A stretch of 64,000 bases of DNA. Origin: Cyanobium sp. Cruz CV13-4-11 (GTDB lineage: Bacteria; Cyanobacteriota; Cyanobacteriia; PCC-6307; Cyanobiaceae). The stretch's first letter is position 1, and each line of letters opens with the position of its first letter. Of this stretch, positions 20,866 through 30,405 are shown piece by piece. The position numbers and the translations under genes are program-made. The notes beneath the pieces were generated by a model that searched no databases, was not told where the DNA came from, and was given only the letters and a program-made list of their open reading frames with translations. The DNA lies in contig NZ_JAGQCH010000005.1 in NCBI RefSeq assembly GCF_024346055.1, positions 62,001-126,000 on the forward strand, given 5' to 3'.

Positions 20866-21522
20866 ATTTCCTCTCCGCTGCTGAAGGTCTGTGGGCTCAG
20901 GGAGCCGGCCCAAGCCACCGCCATCGCGGCTTTGGGGGTGGATGCGATCGGGGTCATCGCCGTTCCCAGCTCGCCCCGCTTCGTGCCGGCGGCACAACGC
21001 CCTGCGTTGTTCGCGGCCATGGCCGCCGGCGCTGCCGATTGCTTCGGTGTGCTGGTGGTGGCCGATCCCAGCGACGATCAGCTGGAGGAGCTCGGCCCGT
21101 GCCGGGGCCATGCGGTGGTCCAGCTGCATGGCAGTGAAACTGTGGAGCGCTGCCGCGAGCTGGCCCAGCTACTGGGTGGTGTGCGGCTCTGGAAGGCCCT
21201 GCGGGTGCGCTCCCCCGAGGATCTGGAGACGGCGACCGCCTACGCCGGTGTGGTGGAGGCCCTGTTGCTCGATGCCTGGCAACCGGGCCAGCTGGGGGGC
21301 ACCGGGCACCGGATCCCCATCGCCTGGCTGGAGGGTTTCCGCCCGGCCTTCCCCTGGTGGCTGGCCGGCGGCGTCGGCCCCGAGACGGTGGCCGAGCTGC
21401 TGGACCGCCTGCAGCCCGACGGTCTGGATGCCTCCAGTGCCCTCGAGGATCGCCCCGGCGTCAAGAACCTGGCCCGGGTCGCGGCCCTGCTGGCGGCGAT
21501 GCGTGGATCCACCACCGGTTGA
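20866..21522 (+). CDS. trpF: TrpF, phosphoribosylanthranilate isomerase (non-standard start)
   Basis: About 218 residues. Catalyses the Amadori rearrangement in tryptophan synthesis. The catalytic cysteine is in LLKVCGLREP and the catalytic aspartate in ALLLDAWQPG; VVQLHGSE and the phosphate loop WWLAGGVGPETV are also present. The frame opens after a TAG at 20836-20838 and then has no ATG, GTG or TTG until 20932, which would remove the catalytic cysteine and the first strand. I place the start at ATT 20866, with CTG 20863 equally possible. A sequencing error upstream is the alternative. Confidence 0.85.
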   Translation: MSSPLLKVCGLREPAQATAIAALGVDAIGVIAVPSSPRFVPAAQRPALFAAMAAGAADCFGVLVVADPSDDQLEELGPCRGHAVVQLHGSETVERCRELAQLLGGVRLWKALRVRSPEDLETATAYAGVVEALLLDAWQPGQLGGTGHRIPIAWLEGFRPAFPWWLAGGVGPETVAELLDRLQPDGLDASSALEDRPGVKNLARVAALLAAMRGSTTG

Positions 21523-21553
21523 TTGGCGTTTGGCGCTGCCGGGTGCAGGATCG

Positions 21554-22108
21554 GTGCAGTCCGACATCTGGATCCCGTTGACCTTCCTTCGTCGCACCCT
21601 CAGCGTTCGTGCCGCCCTGCCCCTCGGCCTGCTTCTGCTGCTGGGGCCAGGGGCCGGCTCCAAAGCCCAGGACCTGGTGGGCTGCCAGCTGGTCCAGGGG
21701 ACGCTGCAATGCGTCCCGGGAATCACGGCCGATCCCCAGCAGCAGATCCAGCTGTTGCGCCAGGAGATCGCCGGGGATCAGCAGATCGAAGGTGCGGTGG
21801 AGCAGCGGATCACCGGACTCAACCGGCTGTTGCTGCAGGGGGAAGCCCGTCAGGGGGCGCTGCTGCAGGCCATGGCCACGGCGGATGTTCTGGCCGCCCT
21901 GCCCCCCAGTGCATTCCACTGGTATCGCCTGGCCCCCGGCCGTCGCAACTGGCAGCTCATCCAAGGGGCCAGCGGCCCCAACTATGCCTTGACGCCGGCT
22001 GACGTGGCGTACCAGGTGATGGTGGTGGTGGCCGTTCCCACCGCCTCCGGCAGCCAACGCAGTGTCTCCCAGGTGGTGGGGCCGGTGATGGCCCGACCCG
22101 GATCCTGA
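21554..22108 (+). CDS. Secreted hypothetical protein
   Basis: 184 residues from GTG at 21554, or 176 from TTG at 21578. Residues about 12-38 form a signal peptide (TLSVRAALPLGLLLLLG, cut near SKAQ). The mature part has DLVGCQLVQGTLQCVPG with two cysteines that may pair, a Gln-rich helix (QQQIQLLRQEIAGDQQ), and a C-terminal domain with FHWYRLAPGRRNWQLI. It follows trpF by 31 bases on the same strand and converges on folE. No known family recognised; an extracytoplasmic location is the only firm inference. Confidence 0.65.
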   Translation: MQSDIWIPLTFLRRTLSVRAALPLGLLLLLGPGAGSKAQDLVGCQLVQGTLQCVPGITADPQQQIQLLRQEIAGDQQIEGAVEQRITGLNRLLLQGEARQGALLQAMATADVLAALPPSAFHWYRLAPGRRNWQLIQGASGPNYALTPADVAYQVMVVVAVPTASGSQRSVSQVVGPVMARPGS

Positions 22109-22123
22109 ACGCCGCTCAGCCGC

Positions 22124-22867
22124 TCAATTGCCGAGCAGCGACTCCTGCTGACGCACGAGCTCGAAGAACTCCTGCTTGAGGCTGGGGTCGTGGCGGAAAT
22201 CACCGCGAACGACCGAATTCACCATGCTGGTCTGGGGTTCCTTCACCCCGCGCCATTTCATGCAGTAGTGCTGGGCTTTGACAAGGATCGCAAGGCCGAG
22301 GGGCTCGCAGAGCCGTTCGATCTCATCGGCTAAGATGATCACGGCCTCCTCCTGGATGTGGGGCCGTGAGAACACCCAGTCGGCCACCCGGGAGAACTTC
22401 GACAGACCGATCACCCGTTCACCGGGTTTGATCCCGATCCAGCAGTTGCCGAGGATCGGCACCAGGTGGTGGGAACAGGCGGAACGGATGGAGATGGGCC
22501 CCACCGTGTAGATCTCATCGAGCTGCTTCACGTTGGGGAAGCTGGCGATCTTGGGTTGCTCGTGGTAGCGCCCCTTGAAGACCTCGTGGAGGTACATCTT
22601 GGCCACCCGTTCGGCCGTCTCCTCGGTGTTGTGGTCGTTCTCAATATCGATCACCAGACTGCGCAGCAGTTCGCGCACCTTGCCGGCGACCTCAATCTCC
22701 AACTGGTCGAGCTCACCCTCGCGCAGATGCTCCGAGATGTTGTCGTTGGCCAGAAACGGCACACCTTCCTTCTGCAGTCGCTCGCGGATCCGCAGGCTGA
22801 CGGGAATTGGAGTCGTGACGGAAGCGGCCTGACGGGCGCTGAGGCCGCTGGGGAGGGTGGATGTCAT
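22124..22867 (-). CDS. folE: GTP cyclohydrolase I
   Basis: 247 residues. Converts GTP to dihydroneopterin triphosphate, the first step to folate and pterins. Zinc ligands are in RSACSHHLVPI (Cys and His) and HYCMKWRGVKE (Cys); the GTP-binding helix region GLSKFSRVADW and the QTSMVNSVVRGDF segment are intact. The N-terminal 25 residues are variable. It lies eight bases downstream of the SDR gene and is last in a leftward run with ado, aar and accA. Confidence 0.95.
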   Translation of the reverse strand: MTSTLPSGLSARQAASVTTPIPVSLRIRERLQKEGVPFLANDNISEHLREGELDQLEIEVAGKVRELLRSLVIDIENDHNTEETAERVAKMYLHEVFKGRYHEQPKIASFPNVKQLDEIYTVGPISIRSACSHHLVPILGNCWIGIKPGERVIGLSKFSRVADWVFSRPHIQEEAVIILADEIERLCEPLGLAILVKAQHYCMKWRGVKEPQTSMVNSVVRGDFRHDPSLKQEFFELVRQQESLLGN

Positions 22868-22875
22868 AAGGGGGG

Positions 22876-23586
22876 TTAGAAGGCTCCGGCGGCTGGCATC
22901 AGGGTGAGGTCCTCAACCGTCTGGCTGTGGGGCTGCCGCGCAAGGTAAAGCAGGGAATCAGCCACCTGCTCTGCGCAAAGCATGGCACGTCGGTCGAAGG
23001 AGCTGTGGACGGTTTCACTGTCCCAGAGAGGTGTATTCACCGCCCCCAGGGTGAGGGTGCTCACCGCGATGCCGGCGGCCCGTTCCTCGGCCTCAAGGCA
23101 GCGGCTGAAGGAGGCCAGGGCGGCCTTGCTGACGCAGTAAGCGCCCCAGTCCGGGAAGGCATTCCTGGCGGCATGGCTGCTGACGTTGATGATCCGTCCG
23201 CCTCCGGCCTGGCGCAGGCCGGGCAGCACCGCCAGGCAGACCTGGAAGACGCTGGTGAGATTGAGCTGCAGGAGCCACTGCCAGCGTTCGAGGGGCATGG
23301 CCGCCAGGGGGCCGGTCCAGGCGGCACCGGCGTTGTTGATCACCACCGAAGGGCTCAGCCCCCGCCCGAGCAGCTCGGCCATCGCCCCAGGGATGGCCTC
23401 CGCCTGAGCCAGGTCGAAGGCCAGGGTTTCGACGCGCCGTCCCAACCGCCGCAGCTCCCCGGCGAGGTCGTCAAGGTCGGCACCGCTGCGGGCCACCAGC
23501 AGGAGGTCGTAGCCCTCAGCGGCAAAGCGACGGGCGGCGGCGGCGCCGATGCCGCGGGAGGCACCGGTGATCAGGGCGGCGGTCAA
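22876..23586 (-). CDS. Short-chain dehydrogenase/reductase, function unknown
   Basis: 236 residues of the classical SDR fold. The cofactor loop TGASRGIGAAAARRF, the NNAG motif (VINNAGAAW), a catalytic serine in NVSSHAARNAF and the YCVSK active site are all present, so it should be an active NAD(P)-dependent oxidoreductase. An arginine after the second strand (LLVARSG) favours NADPH. It lies between accA and folE in the run that makes alkanes and fatty acids, so a carbonyl or pterin substrate is possible, but none can be named. Confidence 0.85.
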   Translation of the reverse strand: MTAALITGASRGIGAAAARRFAAEGYDLLLVARSGADLDDLAGELRRLGRRVETLAFDLAQAEAIPGAMAELLGRGLSPSVVINNAGAAWTGPLAAMPLERWQWLLQLNLTSVFQVCLAVLPGLRQAGGGRIINVSSHAARNAFPDWGAYCVSKAALASFSRCLEAEERAAGIAVSTLTLGAVNTPLWDSETVHSSFDRRAMLCAEQVADSLLYLARQPHSQTVEDLTLMPAAGAF

Positions 23587-23611
23587 CGGACGAATGGGCA
23601 GTGAGACAACC

Positions 23612-24601
23612 CTACGGGGCGAGAGCGGGATCCGTTGCCGCCCCCTCCAGGACCTGGCCCATGCGCCGGAACTTGGCGTAGCGGGCGTTCACCAGATCGG
23701 ATTCGCTGCAGGTCTGCAGCTCGGCGAGCTGGTCCAGCAGGGCCGTGCGGAGGGTCTCGGCGGCCTGCATCGGTGCCCAGTGGTTGCCCCCGGAGGGCTC
23801 CTTCAGCAGGGCATCCACCAGCCCCAGCTGCAGCAGGTCGGCACCGGTGATGCGCAGGGCCTCGGCGGCGGCGGGGGCCTTGGCCGCATCGCGCCAGAGG
23901 ATCGAGGCACAGGCTTCGGGGCTGGCCACGGTGTAGACGCTGTGCTCGAACATCAGCAGCCGGTCGGCCACGCCGATGCCGAGGGCACCGCCGGAGCCCC
24001 CTTCCCCGATCACCACGGCGATGATCGGCACCCGCAGGCGGAACATCTCACGCAGGTTCACGGCGATCGCCTCCCCCTGGCCCTCCTCCTCGGCCTTGAC
24101 GCCGGCGTAGGCCCCGGGGGTGTCGATGAAGCTGAGGATCGGCAGGCGGAAGCGGTCGGCGTGGTCCATCAGCCGCAGCGCCTTGCGATAGCCACCGGGC
24201 GAGGCCATGCCGAAGTTGCGGGCCACGTTCTCCTTCATGTCCCGGCCCTTCTGGTGGCCCAGCAGCACCACGGGCTGGTCGCCGATGCGACCCACGCCGC
24301 CCACCAGGGCGCGGTCGTCGTTGCCGCGGCGGTCGCCGTGCAGCTCGATCCACTCGTCGGTGATGACCTGGATGTAGTCGAGGGTGCTGGGCCGCTGGGG
24401 GTGGCGGGCCACCTGGATCTTCTGGGCCGGGCTGAGGGAACTGAAGATCTCCTCCCGGCGCCGGGTGGCGAGGGTTTCCAGCTGCAGCAGCTGCTGGCTC
24501 ACATCGACCTCGGAATCGCGGGCCAGCTGGCGGATCTGCTCGATCTGCTCCTCCAGCTCCACCAGCGGTTTCTCGAAGTCCAGCAGGACGCGGCGGGCCA
24601 T
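23612..24601 (-). CDS. accA: AccA, acetyl-CoA carboxylase carboxyltransferase subunit alpha
   Basis: 329 residues from ATG at 24601. With AccD it transfers the carboxyl group from biotin to acetyl-CoA, giving malonyl-CoA for fatty acid synthesis. It begins [20 protein letters not shown], a helical lead, followed by the crotonase-like core with [20 protein letters not shown] in two parts and [19 protein letters not shown], the oxyanion and biotin-binding loops. It lies 38 bases after aar, so fatty acid supply and alkane synthesis are probably co-expressed. Confidence 0.96.
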   Translation of the reverse strand: MARRVLLDFEKPLVELEEQIEQIRQLARDSEVDVSQQLLQLETLATRRREEIFSSLSPAQKIQVARHPQRPSTLDYIQVITDEWIELHGDRRGNDDRALVGGVGRIGDQPVVLLGHQKGRDMKENVARNFGMASPGGYRKALRLMDHADRFRLPILSFIDTPGAYAGVKAEEEGQGEAIAVNLREMFRLRVPIIAVVIGEGGSGGALGIGVADRLLMFEHSVYTVASPEACASILWRDAAKAPAAAEALRITGADLLQLGLVDALLKEPSGGNHWAPMQAAETLRTALLDQLAELQTCSESDLVNARYAKFRRMGQVLEGAATDPALAP

Positions 24602-24639
24602 GGTTGGAGGTGCAGGGGACGGATCAGGCGGAGGGGAAA

Positions 24640-25689
24640 TCAGGTGGAGGAGAGGCTGGGGACCGGAGCAGGACGCTCCAGGCCCAGGGCCTGGAAACCG
24701 TGGCGAAGCGAGGCGGCGCCGATGAGGTCCATCTTCTCCAGGGTGATGTTGTTGCGGCCCCAGCTGAAGTTGGTGTGCAGGCCTTCGAACTCCAGCAGCA
24801 TCGCTTCGGCGAAGCAGGCGAACATCTCGCGCTGGGGGTTGGCCATGTCCGCTGCCTCCATCATCTGCCAGCCGATATCGGACCCGAAGGCCACGATGCC
24901 CCCCTTGAGGACGTGGATGCCATCGCCGCTGGCCTTGGTGTCCAGATTCTTGGGGTAACCGCCATCGATCATCAGGCAGGGGCGGCGCAGGCGGCTGGGA
25001 TCGAGGCTGCTGGCCTGGGCCAGGCTGGCGACCCACACCACCACATCCGCCTCCTCCAGGGCCTCCTCCAACGCAAGGATGCGACCACCGCCCAGCTCCT
25101 GCTGGAGATCGGCCAGTGGCTGGGGACGGCGGGCCACCAGCAGCAGTTCCTGCACGCCGGTGCGCTGGGAGAGCCAACGGCAGACGGCACTGCCGATGTC
25201 ACCGGTGGCGCCCACCACGGCCACCTGGGCCCGCCGCAGGTCAATGCCCAGCCTTGGCGCATTCTCTTCCACCTGGCGGCAGATCACCCAGGCGGTGTGG
25301 GTGTTGCCGGTGGTGAACCGCTGCCAATCCAGGGTGGTGGCTCGCACCTGCTGTTCACTGAGCAGCTTGAAATCCTCGAAGATGATCGAGGTGAAGCCAC
25401 CGAGGGCGGTGATGTCGATGCCGTTCTTCTGGGCCAGCTCCATGGCATTCAGCACCTTGCGCTTGGCCGTCTTGAAGCGGCTCAGCATTTCCGGGACGAA
25501 CACCGAATCGATGTAGGCCCCTTCAATGCGCTTGCCCGTGGGGCTGGTGACGCTGATCCTCTCCACCAGCTGGGGGGGAGCACTGCACCACATGTCCAGA
25601 TCCCCGTCGGCGTACTCCTCAAAGCCAAGGCCTCGCGCCAGATTGCGCGCCGACTCAAAGCTGGTGGAATGACCGATGAGGCCGAACAT
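24640..25689 (-). CDS. aar: Long-chain acyl-[acyl-carrier-protein] reductase (AAR)
   Basis: 349 residues. Reduces fatty acyl-ACP to the aldehyde with NADPH, the first step of cyanobacterial alkane synthesis. [16 protein letters not shown] at the start is characteristic; [15 protein letters not shown] is the Rossmann loop; the acyl-accepting cysteine is in [14 protein letters not shown]. Its product feeds ADO, encoded 83 bases upstream on the same strand. Length is normal for the family. Confidence 0.96.
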   Translation of the reverse strand: MFGLIGHSTSFESARNLARGLGFEEYADGDLDMWCSAPPQLVERISVTSPTGKRIEGAYIDSVFVPEMLSRFKTAKRKVLNAMELAQKNGIDITALGGFTSIIFEDFKLLSEQQVRATTLDWQRFTTGNTHTAWVICRQVEENAPRLGIDLRRAQVAVVGATGDIGSAVCRWLSQRTGVQELLLVARRPQPLADLQQELGGGRILALEEALEEADVVVWVASLAQASSLDPSRLRRPCLMIDGGYPKNLDTKASGDGIHVLKGGIVAFGSDIGWQMMEAADMANPQREMFACFAEAMLLEFEGLHTNFSWGRNNITLEKMDLIGAASLRHGFQALGLERPAPVPSLSST

Positions 25690-25772
25690 GCAGGAACAGG
25701 AAAGCGGCGGCGAGAGCGGGGCCGGATGTCGCCGACGCTACATCCTCCTCCGATGGGAGCGAGCGGTTCGGC

Positions 25773-26513
25773 TCAGCCCACCAGTGCCGCTGCAGCCATG
25801 CGGGCGATCTCCCGAGGGGTGAAGCCGATGTCCGTGAGGGCGTCCTGGTAGGCGATCAGGAAATCCTCGATCAGGTCTTCCTTCTCCATGTGCAGGACGG
25901 CGGCATCGGCGGCCACCCGATCCAGCATGCGACGGACGTGGGGAAGGTTGTCGCGGTTGGCCTGCTCCAGCTCGGCGCGGGACTCCTCGAGGTGGGCCTT
26001 GAGCCACTCCTGGCCGTAGTTGAGGTGGGTGTACTCATCCTTGACCACCCCCTCGGTGATCTTGCGGGCGAAAGGATCGGCCACAGGAATATAGATGTGA
26101 TAGGCCGAGATGGCGAAGGCTTCAATCAGCAGGGCCTGAATCAGCAGACAGGTGACCACCTTGCCGTCCTTCAGGGCCGCCTGGAAGTTGTTGCGCAGGG
26201 GGGAGAAGAACTCCTGGGCGAAGGGCATGTCGGCGGTGACGCCCAGGTTGTTGGCGCAGGCGGTGAAGCCCTTCATGTGCTTCAGCTCCATGCGGGCCAG
26301 ACGGGTCAGCTCTTCGGCCTGGTCGGGAAGCAACGTTCCCAGCGACATGTAGTTGTCATGGGCTTCCTGCTCGCCTTCGATCACGATCGCGTTGATGCGG
26401 CTGTAGGCGTCCTTGTAGGCGGCGGCGGTGAAGTCGGGAAGCTCACTCCCCTCGAACGGGCCTGAGGGATCCAGTGCCGAATCGACAGACGTGGTGGTTT
26501 CGAGGGTGGGCAT
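25773..26513 (-). CDS. ado: Aldehyde-deformylating oxygenase (ADO)
   Basis: 246 residues from ATG at 26513; an ATG seven codons earlier is possible. Ferritin-like di-iron enzyme that turns fatty aldehyde into alkane and formate. Iron ligands sit in [36 protein letters not shown] and [12 protein letters not shown]. The first 30 residues are a variable acidic leader. Together with aar it is the complete alkane pathway. Confidence 0.96.
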   Translation of the reverse strand: MPTLETTTSVDSALDPSGPFEGSELPDFTAAAYKDAYSRINAIVIEGEQEAHDNYMSLGTLLPDQAEELTRLARMELKHMKGFTACANNLGVTADMPFAQEFFSPLRNNFQAALKDGKVVTCLLIQALLIEAFAISAYHIYIPVADPFARKITEGVVKDEYTHLNYGQEWLKAHLEESRAELEQANRDNLPHVRRMLDRVAADAAVLHMEKEDLIEDFLIAYQDALTDIGFTPREIARMAAAALVG

Positions 26514-26548
26514 GGGAACCACAGGCTCAGGCAATCAGACGACTCTAG

Positions 26549-27352
26549 TCATGGTCTGCCGGAAGTCGGCGGCCAGTTGCTGCGCACCAGGGCGTCCAGG
26601 CGCCGCTCCCAGCTGCCCACCAGGCGCAGGAAGAGCTTGCGGCCAAGGTCGTCGCTGGCATCACGGGGATCCCCGATGACCCCGCTGCTGCTCAGTTCCT
26701 CCGTGCGCCAGGAGCAGGGGCAGGCCCCCTCCAGGCTCCAGCCGGTGGGCGGGGGGGAGGGGGCCAGTCCGTCGGCGGCGGGCAGGGCGCCGACGGTGGC
26801 CGGCTCGAGGAACAGCATCAGGCTGGTCTCGGCCAGGCCGGCATGCAGCCCCGTGCTGCGTTCAGGTTCGGGAATCAGTTCCGCCAGGCCATCGGCACCA
26901 CGCCAGAGGAAACAGGGCAGGACCGCCAGGCCGGGTTCCAGCACCCGCAGCTCCCTCGCCGCCGCCTCCAGCAAACCGATCTGGCCGCCGTGGGCGTTGA
27001 AGAGCACCAGCCGCTGGAAGCCCGCCGCCGCGATCCCCCTGCCCACGCTGCGCACCAGCTCAATCACCAGATCGGCGGGCAGGCTGAGGGTTCCGGGGAA
27101 CCCAAGGTGCTCCGGAGAAAAGCCGATGCTCTGCAGCGGTAGCCGCCAGATCGGCAGGTCGGGGTCGAGCCGCTCCAGCACCGCCTCAGCCACCCGTTCG
27201 GCGAACAGGCCATCGGTGCCCAGGGGCAGCAGGGGCCCATGCTGCTCGATGGCACCGAACGGCCAGACCACTGTGCTGCCCGGTCGGGAGGCCTGCTCAC
27301 GCACCGCCGTCCAGCTGAGACTGGCGAGGCGTCGCTCGGTGCTGGGGGGCAT
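26549..27352 (-). CDS. Creatininase-family amidohydrolase
   Basis: About 267 residues from ATG at 27352. Metal-binding motifs of the family are present: VVWPFGAIEQHGPLLPLGTD (Glu and His ligands), LVLFNAHGGQIGLLEAA (the NxHGG motif) and HAGLAETSLML (Glu ligand with preceding His). Family members open cyclic amides such as creatinine or process riboflavin or F420-type precursors (ArfB, MftE). In cyanobacteria the substrate is unknown. It lies upstream of ado on the same strand with a 35-base gap. Confidence 0.83.
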   Translation of the reverse strand: MPPSTERRLASLSWTAVREQASRPGSTVVWPFGAIEQHGPLLPLGTDGLFAERVAEAVLERLDPDLPIWRLPLQSIGFSPEHLGFPGTLSLPADLVIELVRSVGRGIAAAGFQRLVLFNAHGGQIGLLEAAARELRVLEPGLAVLPCFLWRGADGLAELIPEPERSTGLHAGLAETSLMLFLEPATVGALPAADGLAPSPPPTGWSLEGACPCSWRTEELSSSGVIGDPRDASDDLGRKLFLRLVGSWERRLDALVRSNWPPTSGRP

Positions 27353-27423
27353 CGGCGGGGGGAGGACGGGCCTCAACGGGTGATTCGTACAGTGTGGAGC
27401 CCCGTGCTTCGCTGAGGACCTCC

Positions 27424-28698
27424 ATGGCAGGAATCGGCAACCCCGCGCCGCGTCAGCCCCGGAACCCCGCCCAGCGCCCCATGCCGCCGGCGCGGCCTAC
27501 CGGGTCGGCCCCGGCGCCGCTGCGCAAGCCCCCCCAGGTGTTGATGATCAAGAAGGAGGAGGAGGTGGTGGCCGAAGCCCCCTCCGCTCCTGCCGCGTCG
27601 AGCCCGGTCGCGCCGCCGGTGCGGCCGCCCTCGTCCGCCCCGGCGGACGAGGACCTCTTCAGCATGGACGGCCTCGAGGGCCTCACCATGGCCGACTTGC
27701 TCGGCCCGGCGCCCGATCGCCGCGGCGGTTCGGCCGGTGCGGCCACCCGTGGTGCCGCTGCCGCCGACGCCTCCCCTGCGGCGGCGTCCCGCCAGGCCCG
27801 CACCGTGGATGACTTCGATTTCGACGAGGAGGCCTTCCTCGCCGCCCTCGATGAGAACGCTCCGGTCGGCACCACCGGTGAGGTGGTCAAGGGGGTGGTG
27901 ATCGGCATGGAAAGCGACGGCGTCTATGTGGACATCGGCGGCAAGGCCCCCGGCTTCATGCCCAAGAGCGAGTGCGGCCTCGGGGTGATCACCAACCTCA
28001 AGGAGCGCTTCCCCAAGGGCTTGCCGATCGAGGTGCTCGTCACCCGCGAGCAGAACGCCGATGGCATGGTGACCATCAGCGCCCGCGCCCTCGCCCTGCG
28101 CCACAGCTGGGAGAAGGTGCGCCAGCTGGAGAAGGAGGGCAAGGTGGTGCAGGTCAAGGTGAGTGGTTTCAACCGCGGTGGCGTCACCTGCGATCTGGAG
28201 GGGCTGCGCGGCTTCATCCCCCGCTCCCAGCTGAACGCCGGTGAGAACCATGAGGCCCTCGTCGGCCAGACCCTGGGGGTCGCTTTTCTGGAGGTCAACG
28301 CCGAGACCCGCAAGCTGGTGCTTTCCGAGAAGCGGGCCGCCACCGCCGCCCGCTTCGCCACCCTGGAGGTGGGGCAGCTGGTGGAAGGTCATGTGGCGTC
28401 GGTCAAGCCCTACGGCTACTTCGTCGATCTGGGCGGCGTCAGCGGCCTGCTGCACCACTCCTGCATCACCGGCGGCGTCCTGCGCGACCTGCGCGAGGCG
28501 TTCCAGCAGGGGGAACCCATCAAGGCCCTGATCACCGCCATCGACCCCGCCCGGGGCCGCATCGCCCTCAACACGGCCCTGCTGGAAGGGCCTGCCGGCG
28601 AGCTGCTGATCGCCAAGGACACGGTGATGGCCGAGGCCGAGGACCGGGCCCATCGGGCCCGGTCGCTGCTGCGCCAGCAGGAACAGGACGCGGGATGA
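27424..28698 (+). CDS. S1-domain RNA-binding protein (30S ribosomal protein S1-like)
   Basis: 424 residues from ATG at 27424. An N-terminal Pro/Ala-rich leader of about 125 residues includes an acidic patch (DDFDFDEEAFLAALDE). Three S1 OB-fold repeats follow: VVKGVVIGMESDGVYVDIGG, VVQVKVSGFNRGGVTCDLEG and LVEGHVASVKPYGYFVDLGG. It resembles the second S1-type protein (Rps1b) of cyanobacteria rather than the main ribosomal S1. Its stop overlaps the tab2 start by ATGA, so an RNA-level role with Tab2 is plausible. Confidence 0.87.
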   Translation: MAGIGNPAPRQPRNPAQRPMPPARPTGSAPAPLRKPPQVLMIKKEEEVVAEAPSAPAASSPVAPPVRPPSSAPADEDLFSMDGLEGLTMADLLGPAPDRRGGSAGAATRGAAAADASPAAASRQARTVDDFDFDEEAFLAALDENAPVGTTGEVVKGVVIGMESDGVYVDIGGKAPGFMPKSECGLGVITNLKERFPKGLPIEVLVTREQNADGMVTISARALALRHSWEKVRQLEKEGKVVQVKVSGFNRGGVTCDLEGLRGFIPRSQLNAGENHEALVGQTLGVAFLEVNAETRKLVLSEKRAATAARFATLEVGQLVEGHVASVKPYGYFVDLGGVSGLLHHSCITGGVLRDLREAFQQGEPIKALITAIDPARGRIALNTALLEGPAGELLIAKDTVMAEAEDRAHRARSLLRQQEQDAG

Positions 28699-29579
28699 GC
28701 AGAGCGTTGCAGGCGCCTGGCCCTGACTGGGAACTCGACTATTACTCCAGGCCGATCCTGGAGGCCGATGGCAAGAAGCGCTGGGAACTGCTGATCTGCA
28801 CCACGGCCGGGCTGCAGCCGGCGCCGGACCCCTTCCGCTGGTCGATGGCGTGCCCGGCCGCCAGCGTCAATTCCCAGTGGTTGCGGGGGGCCATCGAAGC
28901 GGCCATCCAGGACGCCGCCGCCCAGGGCTACGGCCCACCGCGGCGGCTGCGCTGCTGGCGCGGCTCGATGCGCGCCATGGTGCAGCGGGCCGCTGAAGGG
29001 CTTGGCCTGGAGCTGGTGCCGAGCCGGCGCTGCTACGGCCTGGTGGAGTGGCTGCAGGAGCGGCAGGCGACTGTCTACCCCCAGGAGCCGGGTTACATGG
29101 CCGGTCCCCTGGCCCCGCCGCCACAACCGATCGCACCCGTGGCACTGCCCCTGCCGGAGGCGGCCCGGGGCGACAGCTGGAGCTGGGCCACGCTCAGCGC
29201 CGCCACCCTGGCCGAAGCGGCCGGCTGGGAGATTGCCTTCCCCGGCCTGGTGGCCCTGCCCGAGGGCCTGGATCCCACCACTCCCGTGCCGGGGATCCGG
29301 CTGTTCAGCCGCCGGCGGGCCCTGGCCATCGCCGGCTGGCTGTCCGGCCTGGAGCCGGCGCGGCTGGAGGTCTGCGCCAGTCAGCTGGTGCTGGAGGCCG
29401 GGCTTGAGGACCGCTGGATCCTGGCCCGCCTGCCGGAGGAGGAAGCGCGGCTGGCCAGTGTGGCCCTGACGGAAGCCCGGCAGCGGGCCGGCGGCCTGCA
29501 GTTCATCGCCATCCAGGCGAGCGAGGAGGCGCCCGCCCTCGAAGGCTTCTGGCTGCTGCGGGACCTGCCGGATGGCTGA
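28695..29579 (+). CDS. Tab2/Atab2-family RNA-binding protein
   Basis: 294 residues. In algae and plants Tab2 binds psaB and other photosystem mRNAs and promotes their translation. WELDYYSRPILEADGKKRWE near the start is the family signature; CPAASVNSQWLRGAIEAA, GYGPPRRLRCWRGSM and CYGLVEWLQER follow, and the protein ends FWLLRDLPDG. It is coupled to the S1 gene upstream (ATGA) and to pgeF downstream (8-base overlap), suggesting a unit for photosystem translation. Confidence 0.87.
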   Translation: MSRALQAPGPDWELDYYSRPILEADGKKRWELLICTTAGLQPAPDPFRWSMACPAASVNSQWLRGAIEAAIQDAAAQGYGPPRRLRCWRGSMRAMVQRAAEGLGLELVPSRRCYGLVEWLQERQATVYPQEPGYMAGPLAPPPQPIAPVALPLPEAARGDSWSWATLSAATLAEAAGWEIAFPGLVALPEGLDPTTPVPGIRLFSRRRALAIAGWLSGLEPARLEVCASQLVLEAGLEDRWILARLPEEEARLASVALTEARQRAGGLQFIAIQASEEAPALEGFWLLRDLPDG

Positions 29580-30405
29580 GGCGCTCGAGTCCCCTTTCGA
29601 GCGGCCCGATGCGGGCTTCAACGACCTGCCTGGCTGGACCTGGGTGGGCACCTACGGCGGCCAGTACCTCCAGTGCGACCTGCTGGCCGGCTTTGAACAT
29701 GGCTTCTTCACCCGCCAGTGGCAGGGCCGTCAGCCGGAGGAGCTGGCCGGGGAGATCAGTGCCGGTGTGAGTGTGCACCGCACCCGCCAGGTGCATGGCG
29801 GCACGGTGCTGGTTGCTGGGGAGGCCGAGGGGGCCCCCTGGCCGGAGGCCGATGGACTGTGCAGCGATGGCGGCGGCCAGAGCCTCTGGGTGTGCGGCGC
29901 CGACTGCACACCGGTGCTGATCGTCGATCCCGCCGGCGGCCGGGTGGCGGCCTGCCACGCCGGCTGGCGTGGCGTCGCGGCGCGGATCGTGCCGGCGGCG
30001 ATCGAAGCGCTGGAGGCGGACGGGGCCAGCCGTGAGCAATTGCTGGTGGCGCTCGGGCCGGCCGTGGACGGCCTCCGCTACCAGGTGGAGCGCTCCGTCA
30101 CCCTGCAGGTGGCAGCCTCCCTGGACGCCGGGGCCCCTGACCCGGCACCGGATGGCGCCCTGGAGGATCTCCAACGCTGCGGTGCCTTGCTGCTGGATCC
30201 GGAACCCGGCCGGGATCGGCTGGACATCCGCCGGGCCACGGCGCTGCAGCTGGAGCGGCTGGGGCTGGGGCCGGAGCGGATCGCCCTCTGCCCGCTCTGC
30301 ACGGCGGCCGAACCGCTGCTGTTCCATTCCTGGCGCCGTGATCAGGTCAAGGCCGTGCAGTGGAGTGGGGTGGTGTCCCAGGCAGGGGTGTCCCGCAGAG
30401 GCTGA
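29572..30405 (+). CDS. pgeF: PgeF/YfiH-family peptidoglycan editing factor (laccase domain)
   Basis: 277 residues. Members hydrolyse misincorporated serine from peptidoglycan precursors or act as purine nucleoside phosphorylases; older annotation calls them polyphenol oxidases. Motifs are HGFFTRQW, VHRTRQVHGGTV (His ligand), VCGADCTPVLIVDP (Cys ligand) and VAACHAGWRGVAARI (His ligand). It overlaps tab2 by 8 bases at the start and the convergent FAD oxidoreductase by 59 bases at the end. Confidence 0.88.
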   Translation: MAEALESPFERPDAGFNDLPGWTWVGTYGGQYLQCDLLAGFEHGFFTRQWQGRQPEELAGEISAGVSVHRTRQVHGGTVLVAGEAEGAPWPEADGLCSDGGGQSLWVCGADCTPVLIVDPAGGRVAACHAGWRGVAARIVPAAIEALEADGASREQLLVALGPAVDGLRYQVERSVTLQVAASLDAGAPDPAPDGALEDLQRCGALLLDPEPGRDRLDIRRATALQLERLGLGPERIALCPLCTAAEPLLFHSWRRDQVKAVQWSGVVSQAGVSRRG

